DNA of 64,000 nucleotides, taken from the NCBI RefSeq assembly GCF_032884065.1, contig NC_088868.1:5901626-5965625 (forward strand), given 5' to 3'. Under the pieces are notes generated by a model. That model was not told the origin of the DNA. It saw nothing but the letters and a program-made list of their open reading frames with translations, and made no database searches. This document shows, piece by piece, positions 21,873 to 31,392 of this stretch. Every line of letters starts with the position of its first letter. The stretch's first letter is position 1. This DNA is from Artemia franciscana (taxonomy: Eukaryota > Arthropoda > Branchiopoda > Anostraca > Artemiidae). Both the position numbers and the translations under genes were made by a program.

Positions 21873-22740
21873 CTTTCGGAAGGATTTAAAGTCAGACGAG
21901 CAAAATCGCAAAATTAATCAGTGGCCAAAAAATTGCTCAGTTGGAAATATGTATTGTATGCGTTTTGTCTGTGGTTCACACTCAATGGAAATAAGGTACA
22001 CAAAAATTGCTTGAAATTCTTGGCAATGTTCATCAATTGAAGCATCATTTTGCCAAATTTTATTAATGTATTTAGTCTATTGTAAAGATTGATATTAAAA
22101 TTCTATGCCCCTGTGCTTCAGTGGAACAAGATTTTTTTTTCATTAGGTATAGATTACATTAGAGTTTTCGTGTCAAACGGATATTGTTGTCTATTTTGTT
22201 TTTACAGAAAGCTGTATTTCTTTTGTGTTGGATTTGATATTTTTGTAAATAATTTTGATATTTTGATATTTTGTATAAATTTTGCGTACAGCACAATAGC
22301 TCATTTCCTAAAAAAGTCATGAGGCATAATTATAAAAGCTTTTTTGAAAGTTCTGAGGAAACTTTAACGTAATAAGGGAGGCATTGAGGAGAGGGAAACC
22401 CCTCTCGTGTACGTAATAATTTCTGTTCTGTATAATTTATGATGTTGCTCTTTTCTTTTAGTTGAAAAAACTTTTTTTTAACTTTTATCGTTTTTTAAAT
22501 AGTGCCGGAATCCAGCTCTCCCCTCCCCCCAGAAAGTTCCTCCATTACAACCTCCATAACTTTCAACAGAAAAATTCCTTCCCCCCAAAAGTGTCTGTAT
22601 ATTTTCCATTTGCCAATACTATATGTAAACAATGAGCAAAGTTTATTGCTTGCCCGGGGGCTGTGGTAGTCAAGCCATCCTCAAAGACACAGTTATTAGA
22701 TATTTCAACTATACTGAACAAAAATGGCTATCTTAGTGTT
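21873..22740. other. Unassigned, with a half foldback near 22350-22490
   Basis: The only feature I see is a right-arm foldback fragment near 22350-22490 (AACGTAATAAGGGAGGCATT, then ACGTAATAATTTCTGTTC). The open frame near 22089-22322 has no recognisable motif. Confidence 0.5.
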
Positions 22741-23255
22741 TTGGAAGGAAGACTTTGAGAAAAAAATGGGTGTTGGGGAGGGGGGGTTACGCTCTAATAA
22801 TTTTGGTCGCTTAAAAAAAAGCGCTAGAACTTTCGATTTCTGTTCAAATGAACCTACTTGCGATCATCTAGGATCACTGGTTCGATACGATCGCTCATGA
22901 AAAAAAATGACCAACCACAAGTGATCTTGCTTATGGCAGAAAATTCAAAATTCCAGCTTTGTGTATAGGGGCATGAAACCTTTACAGTAGGGTTTTTTGA
23001 TATGCTGAATAAGAGGATTTTGTTTTAATTAAGATCATTTGATGTTTCGGGATATTTTTCAACTTTTTTCCAAAAATCGGGCCAATTTTCTCAGGCTCGT
23101 AACTTTAGATGGGTAGCATTGTATGTTTTGAATAAGCATAAGCATTTGATTGTCTTGAAGTATCTATTGTCACAAATGCTGTGTTTCTTAGATTTTCGGT
23201 TACTATTGAGCCGCGTCGCTCCTTACTTGCAGTTCGTTACCACTAACTCTTTGAT
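22740..23255 (-). repeat. Composite dispersed repeat, head end, divergent and inverted
   Basis: Read on the minus strand it starts near 23250 with GTGGTAACGAACTGCAAGTA and AGGAGCGACGCGGCTCAATA, then AAGTTACGAGCCTGAGAAAA and GATCGTATCGAACCAGTGAT, the order seen at 49450-49900. It is more diverged than the other copies and lacks the tail. Confidence 0.75.
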
Positions 23256-23334
23256 TGTCCGAATTTGATTTTGTCCGAAAAAAGTTAATCAGACTCTCCA
23301 TTTGTTTGTCAGATTTAATATTTGTGTTAGCCTC

Positions 23335-23540
23335 TGTTTTTTTTTAGATTCTAGGACAAATAAAAAAAAATTAACTGAAAGTAAGGAACAATATTTAAAC
23401 TTAAAAGGGAGAGAAATTATTCTGTATATGAAAGGGGCTGACGCCTCCTCAACACCCTGCTCTTTACGCTAAAGTTGACTCTTATGTCACAACTCTATTT
23501 TTTAAAAGAATAAAAAACTTTACCGTAAAGAGTGGGGCGT
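23335..23540. repeat. Foldback repeat, left arm and loop
   Basis: TTAACTGAAAGTAAGGAACA, GAGAAATTATTCTGTATATG and CTCTTTACGCTAAAG are followed by a loop and the start of the return arm (CTTTACCGTAAAGAGTGGGG). The rest of the right arm is replaced by a satellite monomer. Confidence 0.8.
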
Positions 23541-23544
23541 AAAT

Positions 23545-23825
23545 ATTTTCACTGAACTATTGAAAATCATATTCATAAAATAATGACTATCTTATTCCAT
23601 GTTTCTGCCTTTGTATTTTAACGCGCCACCGTCATATTTTAACGCTCCAATTGTGCCATGGGTGGTTTTTTAAGTCCGCACCCAAAGAGGTGTTTTTGCG
23701 TTAACAGCAGTTTTTGTGCTTTCCATCAGTTAGGATTTGTATTCATTTTGTAAATTCATGACGGTTCAATGGTTGAATTTAAATATCTTCGTTGAACTAA
23801 TTAAAATCTTACTTAAATAATGACG
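23545..23825 (+). repeat. Diverged satellite monomer left of the PLE fragment
   Basis: One monomer of the 16.3-18.9 kb satellite: TGCCTTTGTATTTTAACGCG, CACCCAAAGAGGTGTTTTT, TCAGTTAGGATTTGTATTCA and TTCATGACGGTTCAATGG in the same order. It is interrupted where the Penelope-like fragment begins. Confidence 0.85.
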
Positions 23826-23911
23826 AAGACCACACTGTCTTTCCATAGTAGAACTACAGAAGAGAGAATAATGAGACTTTTTTTCCAAGACAGTGAACCA
23901 ACAAAACCTAT

Positions 23912-24415
23912 TTGAATATGTCTCTCATAAATGCTGTTATTGCTCAAAGATTAAAGATGCATTCTTCTAAAGCCTTAAATCCCACACCAGAAAGCAATTC
24001 GAATAATCCCACGAGCACGATTTACCTACCGTATATTCCGGGAATTACTTCAAAACTGAAAAACTGTTTAAAAAACAATTTACGTGTTGTATTCACAAGT
24101 AATTTAAGTATAATGAATCTTCTCAATTATGGTAACGATAAAAACCCAGTTATTCGTCTAACTAAGAGGAGTGTATCAAATACCATGTAGTTGTGAAAAT
24201 TATTACATTAGTTGAATCCACCAAAATTTAGAAACAAGATTACAGCAACACAAAGGAAGTATTGAAAAAGCATTAAACTCTAGAAGTAACTCCATATCTT
24301 TCGGTTCAGCTTTAAGCAATCATATTTTTGAAAATGTTAATATTTGTGATTTGATAAAATTTATCATATTTAGTTTACCTATTGTTGCTAAAAAGAGGGA
24401 TATATTAACAGGATA
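23912..24415 (+). pseudogene. Penelope-like GIY-YIG endonuclease remnant
   Basis: The open stretch starting at 23912 carries YLPYIPGITSKLKNCLKNNL then RVVFTSN-L-IMNLLN, the linker between reverse transcriptase and endonuclease in Penelope-like elements. After a frameshift near 24165-24172 the frame reads GVYQIPCSCENYYIS, then a TGA where an Arg or Gln codon is expected, then IHQNLETRLQQHKGSIEKAL and SNHIFENVNICD. GVYxIPC...YYIG...LETRLxxH is the GIY-YIG nuclease signature; here the YIG glycine is Ser. The domain is broken by a frameshift, a stop and a motif change, so it is inactive. Confidence 0.85.
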
Positions 24416-24903
24416 AGCTTATTTTGGTGTTACTTGGTTGTTCTACATTTGCTGGTTGTTTTTTTTTTCATAGGCATGTATTTTGGGGGTGATACCTGAC
24501 ACGGGGATGTCATGGATATTCTTTGGTAGCCACAACACTTAACTGGGTAGAGAATTTAATGTGGTGAAACCCTATAGGCAAGTGTATTCTCCTGATGAGC
24601 CCTTGTGTTGGGTTGTTGCCTCTGAATTATTTGTCTTTATTGTTTCTATTGTATAGTAAATGACGACTTATACTTATTGACGACATGACTGCCTGTCCAT
24701 GGATTATTCTTTATGGTTGATTGTGTATGGCTATGCTGTTTGACCTACGTGATTGCATGGATGAGTAGGGTTAAGGCTTCATTCAAGTGCTGGTCTATAT
24801 TGATCACTAATTTAGGAAAACAGTCTTCCTTTTCTCCTTCTGTCTCTTTTTTTTTTTTTTTTTTAATGTGTTTGTGCTGTTGCATTGGTGATTTCTCTTT
24901 TCA
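24416..24903. other. ~490-bp interruption inside the PLE coding region
   Basis: In the copy at 15.8 kb the coding sequence runs VREAIEIKQT straight into NNNTSLNRD. Here an unrelated T-rich stretch separates LPIVAKKRDILT from NNNTSLNRD. I see no terminal inverted repeats or target duplication, so it may be an insertion or a recombination junction. Confidence 0.55.
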
Positions 24904-24904
24904 T

Positions 24905-25100
24905 AATAATAATACATCCCTAAATAGAGACTTGGGTGAATACACAGTCAACCCTATGTACACAAAATTAATTATAGAAAATCTAATTCAAAATAAAACA
25001 AAAATTGGGACGAATAAAAACAAGTCCAATCCCAAAAGAACTACAAGATTAGCTGCAGAGAAGGCAAATATCGCAATGAGAAATTATTCCAATTTTTAAT
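24905..25100 (+). pseudogene. Penelope-like element C-terminal coding end, copy 2
   Basis: NNNTSLNRDLGEYTVNPMYT, KLIIENLIQNKTKIGTNKNK and AAEKANIAMRNYSNF end at a stop near 25097-25099. The sequence matches 15830-16020 closely and is the post-endonuclease tail. This piece itself is intact in frame. Confidence 0.75.
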
Positions 25101-25370
25101 AAATACAGTTAGTTCAATGAATGAACCTTTTTAGCTTGTAAAATCTTAGCTTTTATCGCACAGTCTTGGCTGAACTTTTCGTTAAGAAGTACTGATGCCT
25201 AGGCTATTTTAAAAAATGGATGCTTAACCAAGAACTTTTATTGTAAGTGGTTTATTGTTTATTATTTTCTTTGCTGAAGATGACCCTTATATATAGGGCC
25301 GAAATATTCAAATAGGTTTTGTTGATTCACTGTCTTGGGAAAAAAGTCCTCATTATTCTCTTTTCTGTAG

Positions 25371-25685
25371 TTGTAAAATCATACTAAAAGAATGACTACG
25401 TTATTTCATTTTTTTTGCTTTTTTATCTTAACTCGCCAGGGTCATATTTTAACGCTTTAACTGTGTCAGGGTGGTTTTATACTACGTACCCAAAGAGGTG
25501 TTTTTTTTTTGTAAACAGTAGATTTCGTGCTTTCTATCAGTTAGTATAGGTACTCATTTGGTAAGTTCATGACGGTTCAGTGGCCGATTTTAAATACCTT
25601 CACTTAAGTATTGAAAATAATACTCATATTATAAAAATAACTATCATATTTCATGTTTCTGCCTATATATTTTAACGCACCAAAG
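25371..25685 (+). repeat. Satellite monomers right of the PLE fragment
   Basis: About one and a quarter monomers follow the PLE terminus without a gap (TACCCAAAGAGGTGTTTTTT, GTAAACAGTAGATTTCGTGC, TTCATGACGGTTCAGTGGCC). The run is cut at 25685 by the composite dispersed repeat. Confidence 0.85.
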
Positions 25686-26690
25686 TAATGATGCGTGTTA
25701 ATTTGTTCGTTTGTTTTTTTCCCCGGGGTAATCGTATCAACCGGTGGTCCTAGAATGTCGCAAGAGGGCTGATTTTAACGGAAATTAAAAGTTCTAGTGC
25801 CCTTTTTAAGTGACCGAAAAATTGGAGGGAACCTAGGCCCTCTCCCACGCTCATTTTTCCCAAAGTCATTGGATCAAAATTCAGAGATAGCCATCTCATT
25901 CAACATAGTCGAAAAACCTAATAACTATGTCTGTGGGGACGACTCACTCCCCCAAAGTCTCCATGGGAGGGGCTGCTAGTTACAAACTTTGAGCAGTGTT
26001 TACGTATAGTAATGGTTATTGGGAAGTGTATAGACGTTTTCAGGGGGGTTTTTTTGATTGGAGGATGGGGTTGAGGGGAGGGGGTTTTGTGGGGGGAAAT
26101 TTCCATGTACGAATTTGTCAAGGGGAAAGAGATTTTCCATGAAGGGGGCGCAAAATTTTCTAGCATTAAAAAAAATAATGAAACAATAAATATGAAAAAG
26201 TTTTTTCAACTGAAAGTAAGGAGCAGTAAGTACCTCCTCCTCCTAATGCCTCGCTTTTTACGCTAAAGCGTTTTTAGTAATTTCAACTATTTATGGCTTT
26301 TGTGATTCAGGGGTCATTCTTAAGGAATAGGGACAAAATTTAAGGTTTAGCGTAAGGAGCGAGGTATTGACGAAGGAGCGCACCCCCTCATATACGTAAT
26401 TAGAACATACGAATATAGAAGTTCGTAATGTAGGTTAATTTGTAAGTTACATTACTGATAAAAATTTAAAGTTCTTAAAAATTTAAAGTTCTAATTGCCT
26501 TTCTAAGTAAGCAAAAAATTGGAGGGTTACTAGGCCTCCCCCCCCCCACTCTTTTTTCTCAAAGTAGTCCGATCAAAAATATGAGAAAGCTATTTAGCGA
26601 AAAAATAAATTAATGCGCAAATTTCGTTTTAATTATTCATGTGCGGAATGCCAAAAAAAACACATACATTAATTCAAAACCATACAAAAA
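25686..26690 (+). repeat. Composite dispersed repeat, copy B
   Basis: It starts in mid-element at TGATGCGTGTTAATTTG and carries the same ordered landmarks as copy A, then the first degenerate foldback (near 26200-26400) and the AT-rich linker leading into the terminal hairpin at 26697. Confidence 0.85.
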
Positions 26691-26696
26691 TTCAAT

Positions 26697-26985
26697 GAAA
26701 AAAATAAGTTTTTTTAACTGAAAGCAATGAGCGACATTAAAGCTTAAAACGAACAGGAATTTCTCCGAATATGAAACGGGCTGTTTCCTCCTCAGCACTC
26801 CGCTCTTTACGCTAAAGTTTTTTATTGTTTTAAAAAGTAGATTTGAGAGACAGAGTAAAACTTTAGTGTAAAGAGCGGAGCGCTGAGGAGGGAACAGCCC
26901 CTTTCATTTACGGAATAATTTCTGTTCGTCTTAAGCTTTAATATCGCCCCCTACGTTCAGTTAAAACAACTTGTTTTTATTTTAT
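26697..26985. repeat. Foldback hairpin, nearly complete
   Basis: Left arm AAGTTTTTTTAACTGAAAGC through CTCCGCTCTTTACGCTAAAG; right arm CTTTAGTGTAAAGAGCGGAG through TTCAGTTAAAACAACTTG. The arms are about 115-120 bp around a loop of about 40 bp. No transposase is encoded. Confidence 0.9.
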
Positions 26986-26989
26986 TTAA

Positions 26990-27780
26990 TTTATCAGTTA
27001 GGATTGGTTTTCTTTTGGTACGTTTATGACCATTTAATGGTCGATTTTAAACATCTTCACTGAACTATTTAAAATTATACTCATACAAAATCACTACCCT
27101 ATTCCATTTTTTGTCTTTGTATTTTAAAATGCAACGATCATATTTTAACACTCCAATTGTGCCACGGATGGTTTAACTAATTTGTATCCAAAGAGGTGTT
27201 TTTTCGTAAACAGTAGTTTTTGTGTTTTCTATCAGTTAGGATTGGTATTCTTTTGGTAAGTTTATGACGATTTACTGATTGATTTTTAATATCTTCACTG
27301 AATTATTTAAAATCATGCTCATACAAAAATGTGACCGTGACATGTTTCAATTTTTTCAATAGATTTTCAATTGTTCAGTGAAGATATTTAAAATCGAATA
27401 TTGAGCCGTCATGAACTTACCAAATGAATACCAATCCTAACTGATAGAAAATACGAAAAATACTATTCACGAAAAAACACATCTTTGGGTACACACTATA
27501 AAAACAACCGCAGCAAAATAGGAGCGTTAAAATATGACCCTTGCTTGTTGAAATACAAAGGCAGAAATATGGAAAAAGCAGTCATTTTTTATCAGCATGA
27601 TTTTAAACAGTTCAGCGAAGATATTTAAAGTCTCAACACTGAACCGTCATGAACTTACCAAATAAATACCAATCCTATCTGATAGAAAACAAGAAATACT
27701 GGTTACGCAAAAACATCTCTTTGTGTACAGAATATAAAACCAACCATGGCATAATTGGAGTGTTAAAATATGATGAAGAT
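26990..27780. repeat. Inverted pair of diverged satellite monomers
   Basis: Plus-orientation monomers (26990-27340, with ATCCAAAGAGGTGTTTTTTC and TATCAGTTAGGATTGGTATT) are followed by minus-orientation monomers (27345-27775, with GAACTTACCAAATGAATACC and ATCTTTGGGTACACACTATA). The whole is a large imperfect palindrome of the 16-19 kb satellite family. Confidence 0.85.
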
Positions 27781-28500
27781 GAAAAATAAAAAAAAAGAGA
27801 TGAAATCTCAGTTTTTACACTGTTTTAGTAGGAAAATCTTAATCCAAAACATTTCATGAGGATTTTAATATTTCATATTTTTCTTTATTACTGAAGGCGA
27901 ACTTCAAACCTATGTTCTAAGATCTTTTTTTTAAGTTTATTTTTCTCGAATTCACTGAGGTTTAAGATTTTTTTCTTTTTATTAATGTTGCCAAATTCTT
28001 TTGTCCAATCTGGAAAATTAGTTTCTAATTGTTTATGGCACACATTGTATTGTTCATATCTTTTTTGTTTTTTTCTAGCTGATTTGAGTTTTCACCACTT
28101 TCTTACATAAACTATTTTTCTTCCACTTTATGGTTATGTATTATGGTTATGTATTTTTGATTATGTATTGAGCTGTTTGCTTCCTGTGTTTTGACAGTTA
28201 TAGTCAAAACACTCCCTTACAATCCTGTGACTCCTGTGACCACTCCTGTGACTACTCTCTTACATAAACTATTTTTCTTTCACTTTTGATTGTGTACTGT
28301 CAGTTATAGTCAGTGTCATTTTTTTTCTTTGGGGTGGAAAAGAAAATGAGTTGAAATTCAATTTTTCGTGAAAGAAACTTATTTCCACTGGCTTATTGCC
28401 AAGATAGTAAATACAAGAAAATACGGAGGAAGAAAGGATTTTTTACTCCTTTTAAAAGGGTACATAAAAAGAGATAATTTTAAAAATCTAGAAGGTAGTG
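27781..28500. other. No gene identified
   Basis: A minus-strand stretch near 28010-27895 could read FGNINKKKKILNLSEFEK then NKLKKKILEHRFEVRLQ before a stop, but I cannot link it to a family or to splice sites. A local duplication around CTTACATAAACTATTTTTCT (28103 and 28260) is present. Confidence 0.35.
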
Positions 28501-28558
28501 TCCATTACTTAACTATATCGTGCTAAATCAACTGTAAAACATTTAAGCCAAAAGTTCC

Positions 28559-28564
28559 TTTATT
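28559..28564 (-). terminator. Poly(A) signal of the small peptide gene
   Basis: AATAAA on the minus strand, in the context TTTCAATAAAGGAAC, 94 bases after the stop codon of the exon at 28658-28813. This spacing is normal for a short arthropod 3' untranslated region. Confidence 0.75.
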
Positions 28565-28657
28565 GAAATTACAAGTATAGAATAAGCCAAACAGCACATC
28601 AGAAAATTAATGAAATAATCCATGCAAGTAGAGTTTGAAAACTTTAAAAAATATTCG

Positions 28658-28813
28658 CTACAAATACCGATGATATTTCCAATATGCGGCGTCCTTGTTC
28701 GGAACTCGGTTCACTCCATATTTGCGACTTTTTCCTGCTTCAGGTATAGCGTCAGGTGATGGGACAGCCAATGCTGCGCAAACAAACACCAATGCAGAAA
28801 AGATTGCGAATAC
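28658..28813 (-). CDS. Terminal exon of a small secreted-type peptide gene
   Basis: On the minus strand a good acceptor (ATTTTGTTGCAG, AG at 28815-28814) is followed by 51 codons and a TAG. It reads VFAIFSALVFVCAALAVPSP, DAIPEAGKSRKYGVNRVPNK and DAAYWKYHRYL. The first 17 residues are a hydrophobic core ending AALA, a plausible signal-peptide cleavage site, so the missing first exon probably supplies only Met and one or a few residues, as is common in arthropod cuticle and peptide genes. The mature part would be about 34 residues, basic and aromatic-rich at the C-terminus, with no Cys. KSRK could be a prohormone-type cleavage site. I do not recognise the family. A poly(A) signal follows at 28564. 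Exon 1 was not found; it must lie at higher coordinates. Confidence 0.72.
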   Translation of the reverse strand, partial: VFAIFSALVFVCAALAVPSPDAIPEAGKSRKYGVNRVPNKDAAYWKYHRYL

Positions 28814-28861
28814 CTGCAACAAAATATTCACTTAACAGTCTGTTAAATGAATTGAATAAAA

Positions 28862-29100
28862 AAAACAGTTTTTTAACGGAAAGTAGGGAGCGACATTAAA
28901 ACTGTCCGTTCCTCAACGCTCCACTCTTTACGCTAAAGTTTGACTCTTTCTCACAACTCTACTTTTTAAAACAATGGCAAACTTTAGCAGAAAGAGTGGG
29001 GTGTTGAGGAGCAGATAGCCCTTTTCGTAGACGGAATAATTTCTGTTAGTTTTAAGTTTTAATGTCACTCCTTACTTTCCGTTAAAAAAACTTGTTTCAT
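28862..29100. repeat. Foldback hairpin directly upstream of the peptide exon
   Basis: Left arm TTTTTTAACGGAAAGTAGGG and CTCTTTACGCTAAAG; right arm CTTTAGCAGAAAGAGTGGGG and CTTACTTTCCGTTAAAAAAA. The unusual CGGAAAGTA/TACTTTCCG change is shared by both arms. The left arm lacks the AACGAACAGAAAT part. It lies in the intron of the peptide gene. Confidence 0.88.
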
Positions 29101-30990
29101 TATTTAATTTGTGGACGTTTTCGAATTGATGCAGGTGTTGAATTTTACTCACCGTACATGAATAATTAAAACAAAATTTGCATATATATTTTACTTTTTT
29201 TTAACTATTAATAACCTTATAATAACCTAAGTTTGTTTTTTGTTCCAGTTGTTTGAGAATGAATCCTGAATCCCAAAAGTTGTTCAGTTAGAATAATAGC
29301 CTCTACAAATGTTAAAACGAAAGTTTAGCGTAAGAACGAGCTATTGAAAAGAGGCAACCTCCCTCATATACGTAATATTTCCTGTTCATTTTAAGTTTCA
29401 ATCTTGCTTCTTACTTTCACTTGAAAAAGCTTGTTTTGTATTTAATTGCTGATCTTTTTTAACTAATTTTGGGAAATCAAACTCCCCCTCCATGGAGAAT
29501 TTCCTTCCCCATGAAAAATTTCTCCACGTGAAGATTCTCTGACATAACTTGAATTTACGATTTTTGTAGAAATAATTTTGTAAGGTATAGCAACAGAACA
29601 GCCAAAGAGGTCGAAAATATTCAAAACATCAACACAAGACACAAAACATCAAAAAACTCGTACAATTCATCTCAAGGCGTTGGTAGCAAAGGTCAGGAAA
29701 CCACCGCTAGTTTTGTTACAAGGTGGTAAAATGACCAAATTTCTAAAATACTGTCAATTTAACAGAATCTTTGATTTTCAAAACTACTGACAAACAAAAT
29801 AAACCTTTGTTTTCCTTGCCTCTAAATGGCTTACAACTTGCTAGATATATAGAATGGGCAAAACAAACATAAGTGAAAAAAATATATTGAAAAAATTGTT
29901 TTTATCATTTTGTGACGCACTAAAATGAACCATAAACTGCTTTTGTCGAATCAGGATATCACTTTATGGGTAAATTATATTAGACCAAAGGAACTTCGAA
30001 GAGAACATACAATTTCAGAAAGAAAAGTAGGCTGTATCGGTTCGTAGTGCAAATAACTGGATTTAGTTTTCGCTAAAACGCTTTAAAATTTGAGGGCACG
30101 TAGACAAAGCAAAGGAAGCCTCTGTTCAGATTAAACAAAATTAAAAAAATAAAAGATTTGCTGTATTAATTCGTAACGTTCCAGTTTTTTCAAGACATCC
30201 AAATTTAACTCTTTTTTTCCGTATTTAGATTCTTTAATAATAATGTGCATTTATTTGAACAAAATAGTAAAACAAAGTGAAACATGAAAAGATTGCTTTG
30301 ATAAATTAGTCTGTTAAGATATGTCTATGTTTAATGGTATATAAAGGTGGAGAGCCAGGGTAGCTTGAATTCAATAGAAGATGAAACCCAGAATTCAATC
30401 AGTATAAATAAAAGTCCCCTTCTCCTTCCCCAAAGCTCTGTAGCAAAAGTATTATTAAAAACTACGGCTCAAAACTGTTGTTGATCTGATATTTTGACTG
30501 AATACTCCATTTATGCCTAACGATTAAATTTTAACCTAAATAATTTACCCCAAAGCGAAATCAAGAGATATATTTTGGTCATATAGATCATGTGTAATTG
30601 TTTATACGTTGGCGTGAGAATATTACGAAACATGAATGCTGATAAATTGCATAGAAAAAAAAATGTAGAAAAACCATTGGGAATTTATGTAGAAACCACT
30701 AATTGTGTAAAAAGGATGAACTTGGACATATTCTTTGCTCTTTATCAATGTCTACTCAGGTCAAGAATGTACCGAATGATGGTTGATACCTAAGAATATT
30801 CCTTCTAAAAAATTGTGTTATTTTCAGATTTTTATTGACAGGATTGGACAGTTCTTCAATAGAGTTTACTGATATGCTAAATTCAATCGGGGTAATTTTC
30901 ATCAGAAACTCTTGCTTTTTTGGTTGCGTTTAAGCTTTTTTTTTGTAAATGTAAATTAAGGTTAAATGTAAATTTAAGTTTGTAAATTTT
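29101..30990. other. Foldback fragment (29290-29445) and unassigned sequence
   Basis: A right-arm foldback fragment occurs near 29290-29445 (AAGTTTAGCGTAAGAACGAG, then CATATACGTAATATTTCCTG). A plus-strand TATATAAAGG near 30340 is followed by no convincing reading frame. The open frame at 30590-30793 has no recognised motif. Confidence 0.45.
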
Positions 30991-30993
30991 GTT

Positions 30994-31188
30994 GGGTTCT
31001 CTTTGTATCTTCAAAAAAATGTAGGTTATTTTGGGACTGGGTATGAACATGAACATACACATACAAATGTTCATACATTCACATGTATACGCATATGTAA
31101 TGCATGCACATGTATCTGCATGTGCTTCAGGTATTCTCTGTATACCTTCAGAAAAAATGTAGGATATTTTTGGAGCGGGATGGGGACG
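30994..31188 (+). repeat. Local duplication around an (ACAT)-like tract
   Basis: GGTTCTCTTTGTATCTTCAA with AAAATGTAGGTTATTTTGGG (30994-31043) recurs as GGTATTCTCTGTATACCTTC with AAAATGTAGGATATTTTTGG (31130-31175). Between them is alternating purine-pyrimidine sequence rich in ACATGTATACGCATATG words. Confidence 0.6.
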
Positions 31189-31392
31189 TAGAAATAAATA
31201 TGTAGCCCTCTTGATTCCCGAGAACTTTTTATACTACGCCTGTAATTTTAGTGCTGAACGACATTTTTATATTTTACAAGAACGTTTACATTTACAAGTC
31301 CATCAACACAAGGCTATTAAAATGAGAGAGAGATGTTTAGTCCTATAGGGAATTTAACCGAGATAGAGGAAGGGGGCAAGGGTTACCAAAGG

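Larger units (their letters stand above)
23854..25370 (+). mobile_element. Penelope-like element fragment with inverted termini
   Basis: The first 66 bases (23854-23919, CTACAGAAGAGAGAATAATG to TTTGAATAT) are the reverse complement of 25304-25370 with few mismatches. Between them lie the GIY-YIG coding remnant, a ~490-bp interruption, the C-terminal coding piece and the 3' region. The reverse-transcriptase core is absent. Satellite monomers abut both termini. Penelope elements are known for pseudo-LTR and inverted end structures, which this arrangement recalls. Confidence 0.7.

Noticed and set aside
27895..28010. Lys-rich minus-strand coding-looking stretch
   Set aside because: No splice sites, start or family match; the composition could arise from A-rich sequence.
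29140..29165. Minus-strand ATGTACG followed by GTGAGT as exon 1 of the peptide gene
   Set aside because: The splice phase would put the 28.8-kb exon out of its open frame, and the sequence belongs to a dispersed repeat.
30335..30420. TATATAAAGG as promoter of a plus-strand gene
   Set aside because: The downstream ATG frame closes after a few codons and no exon follows that I can support.
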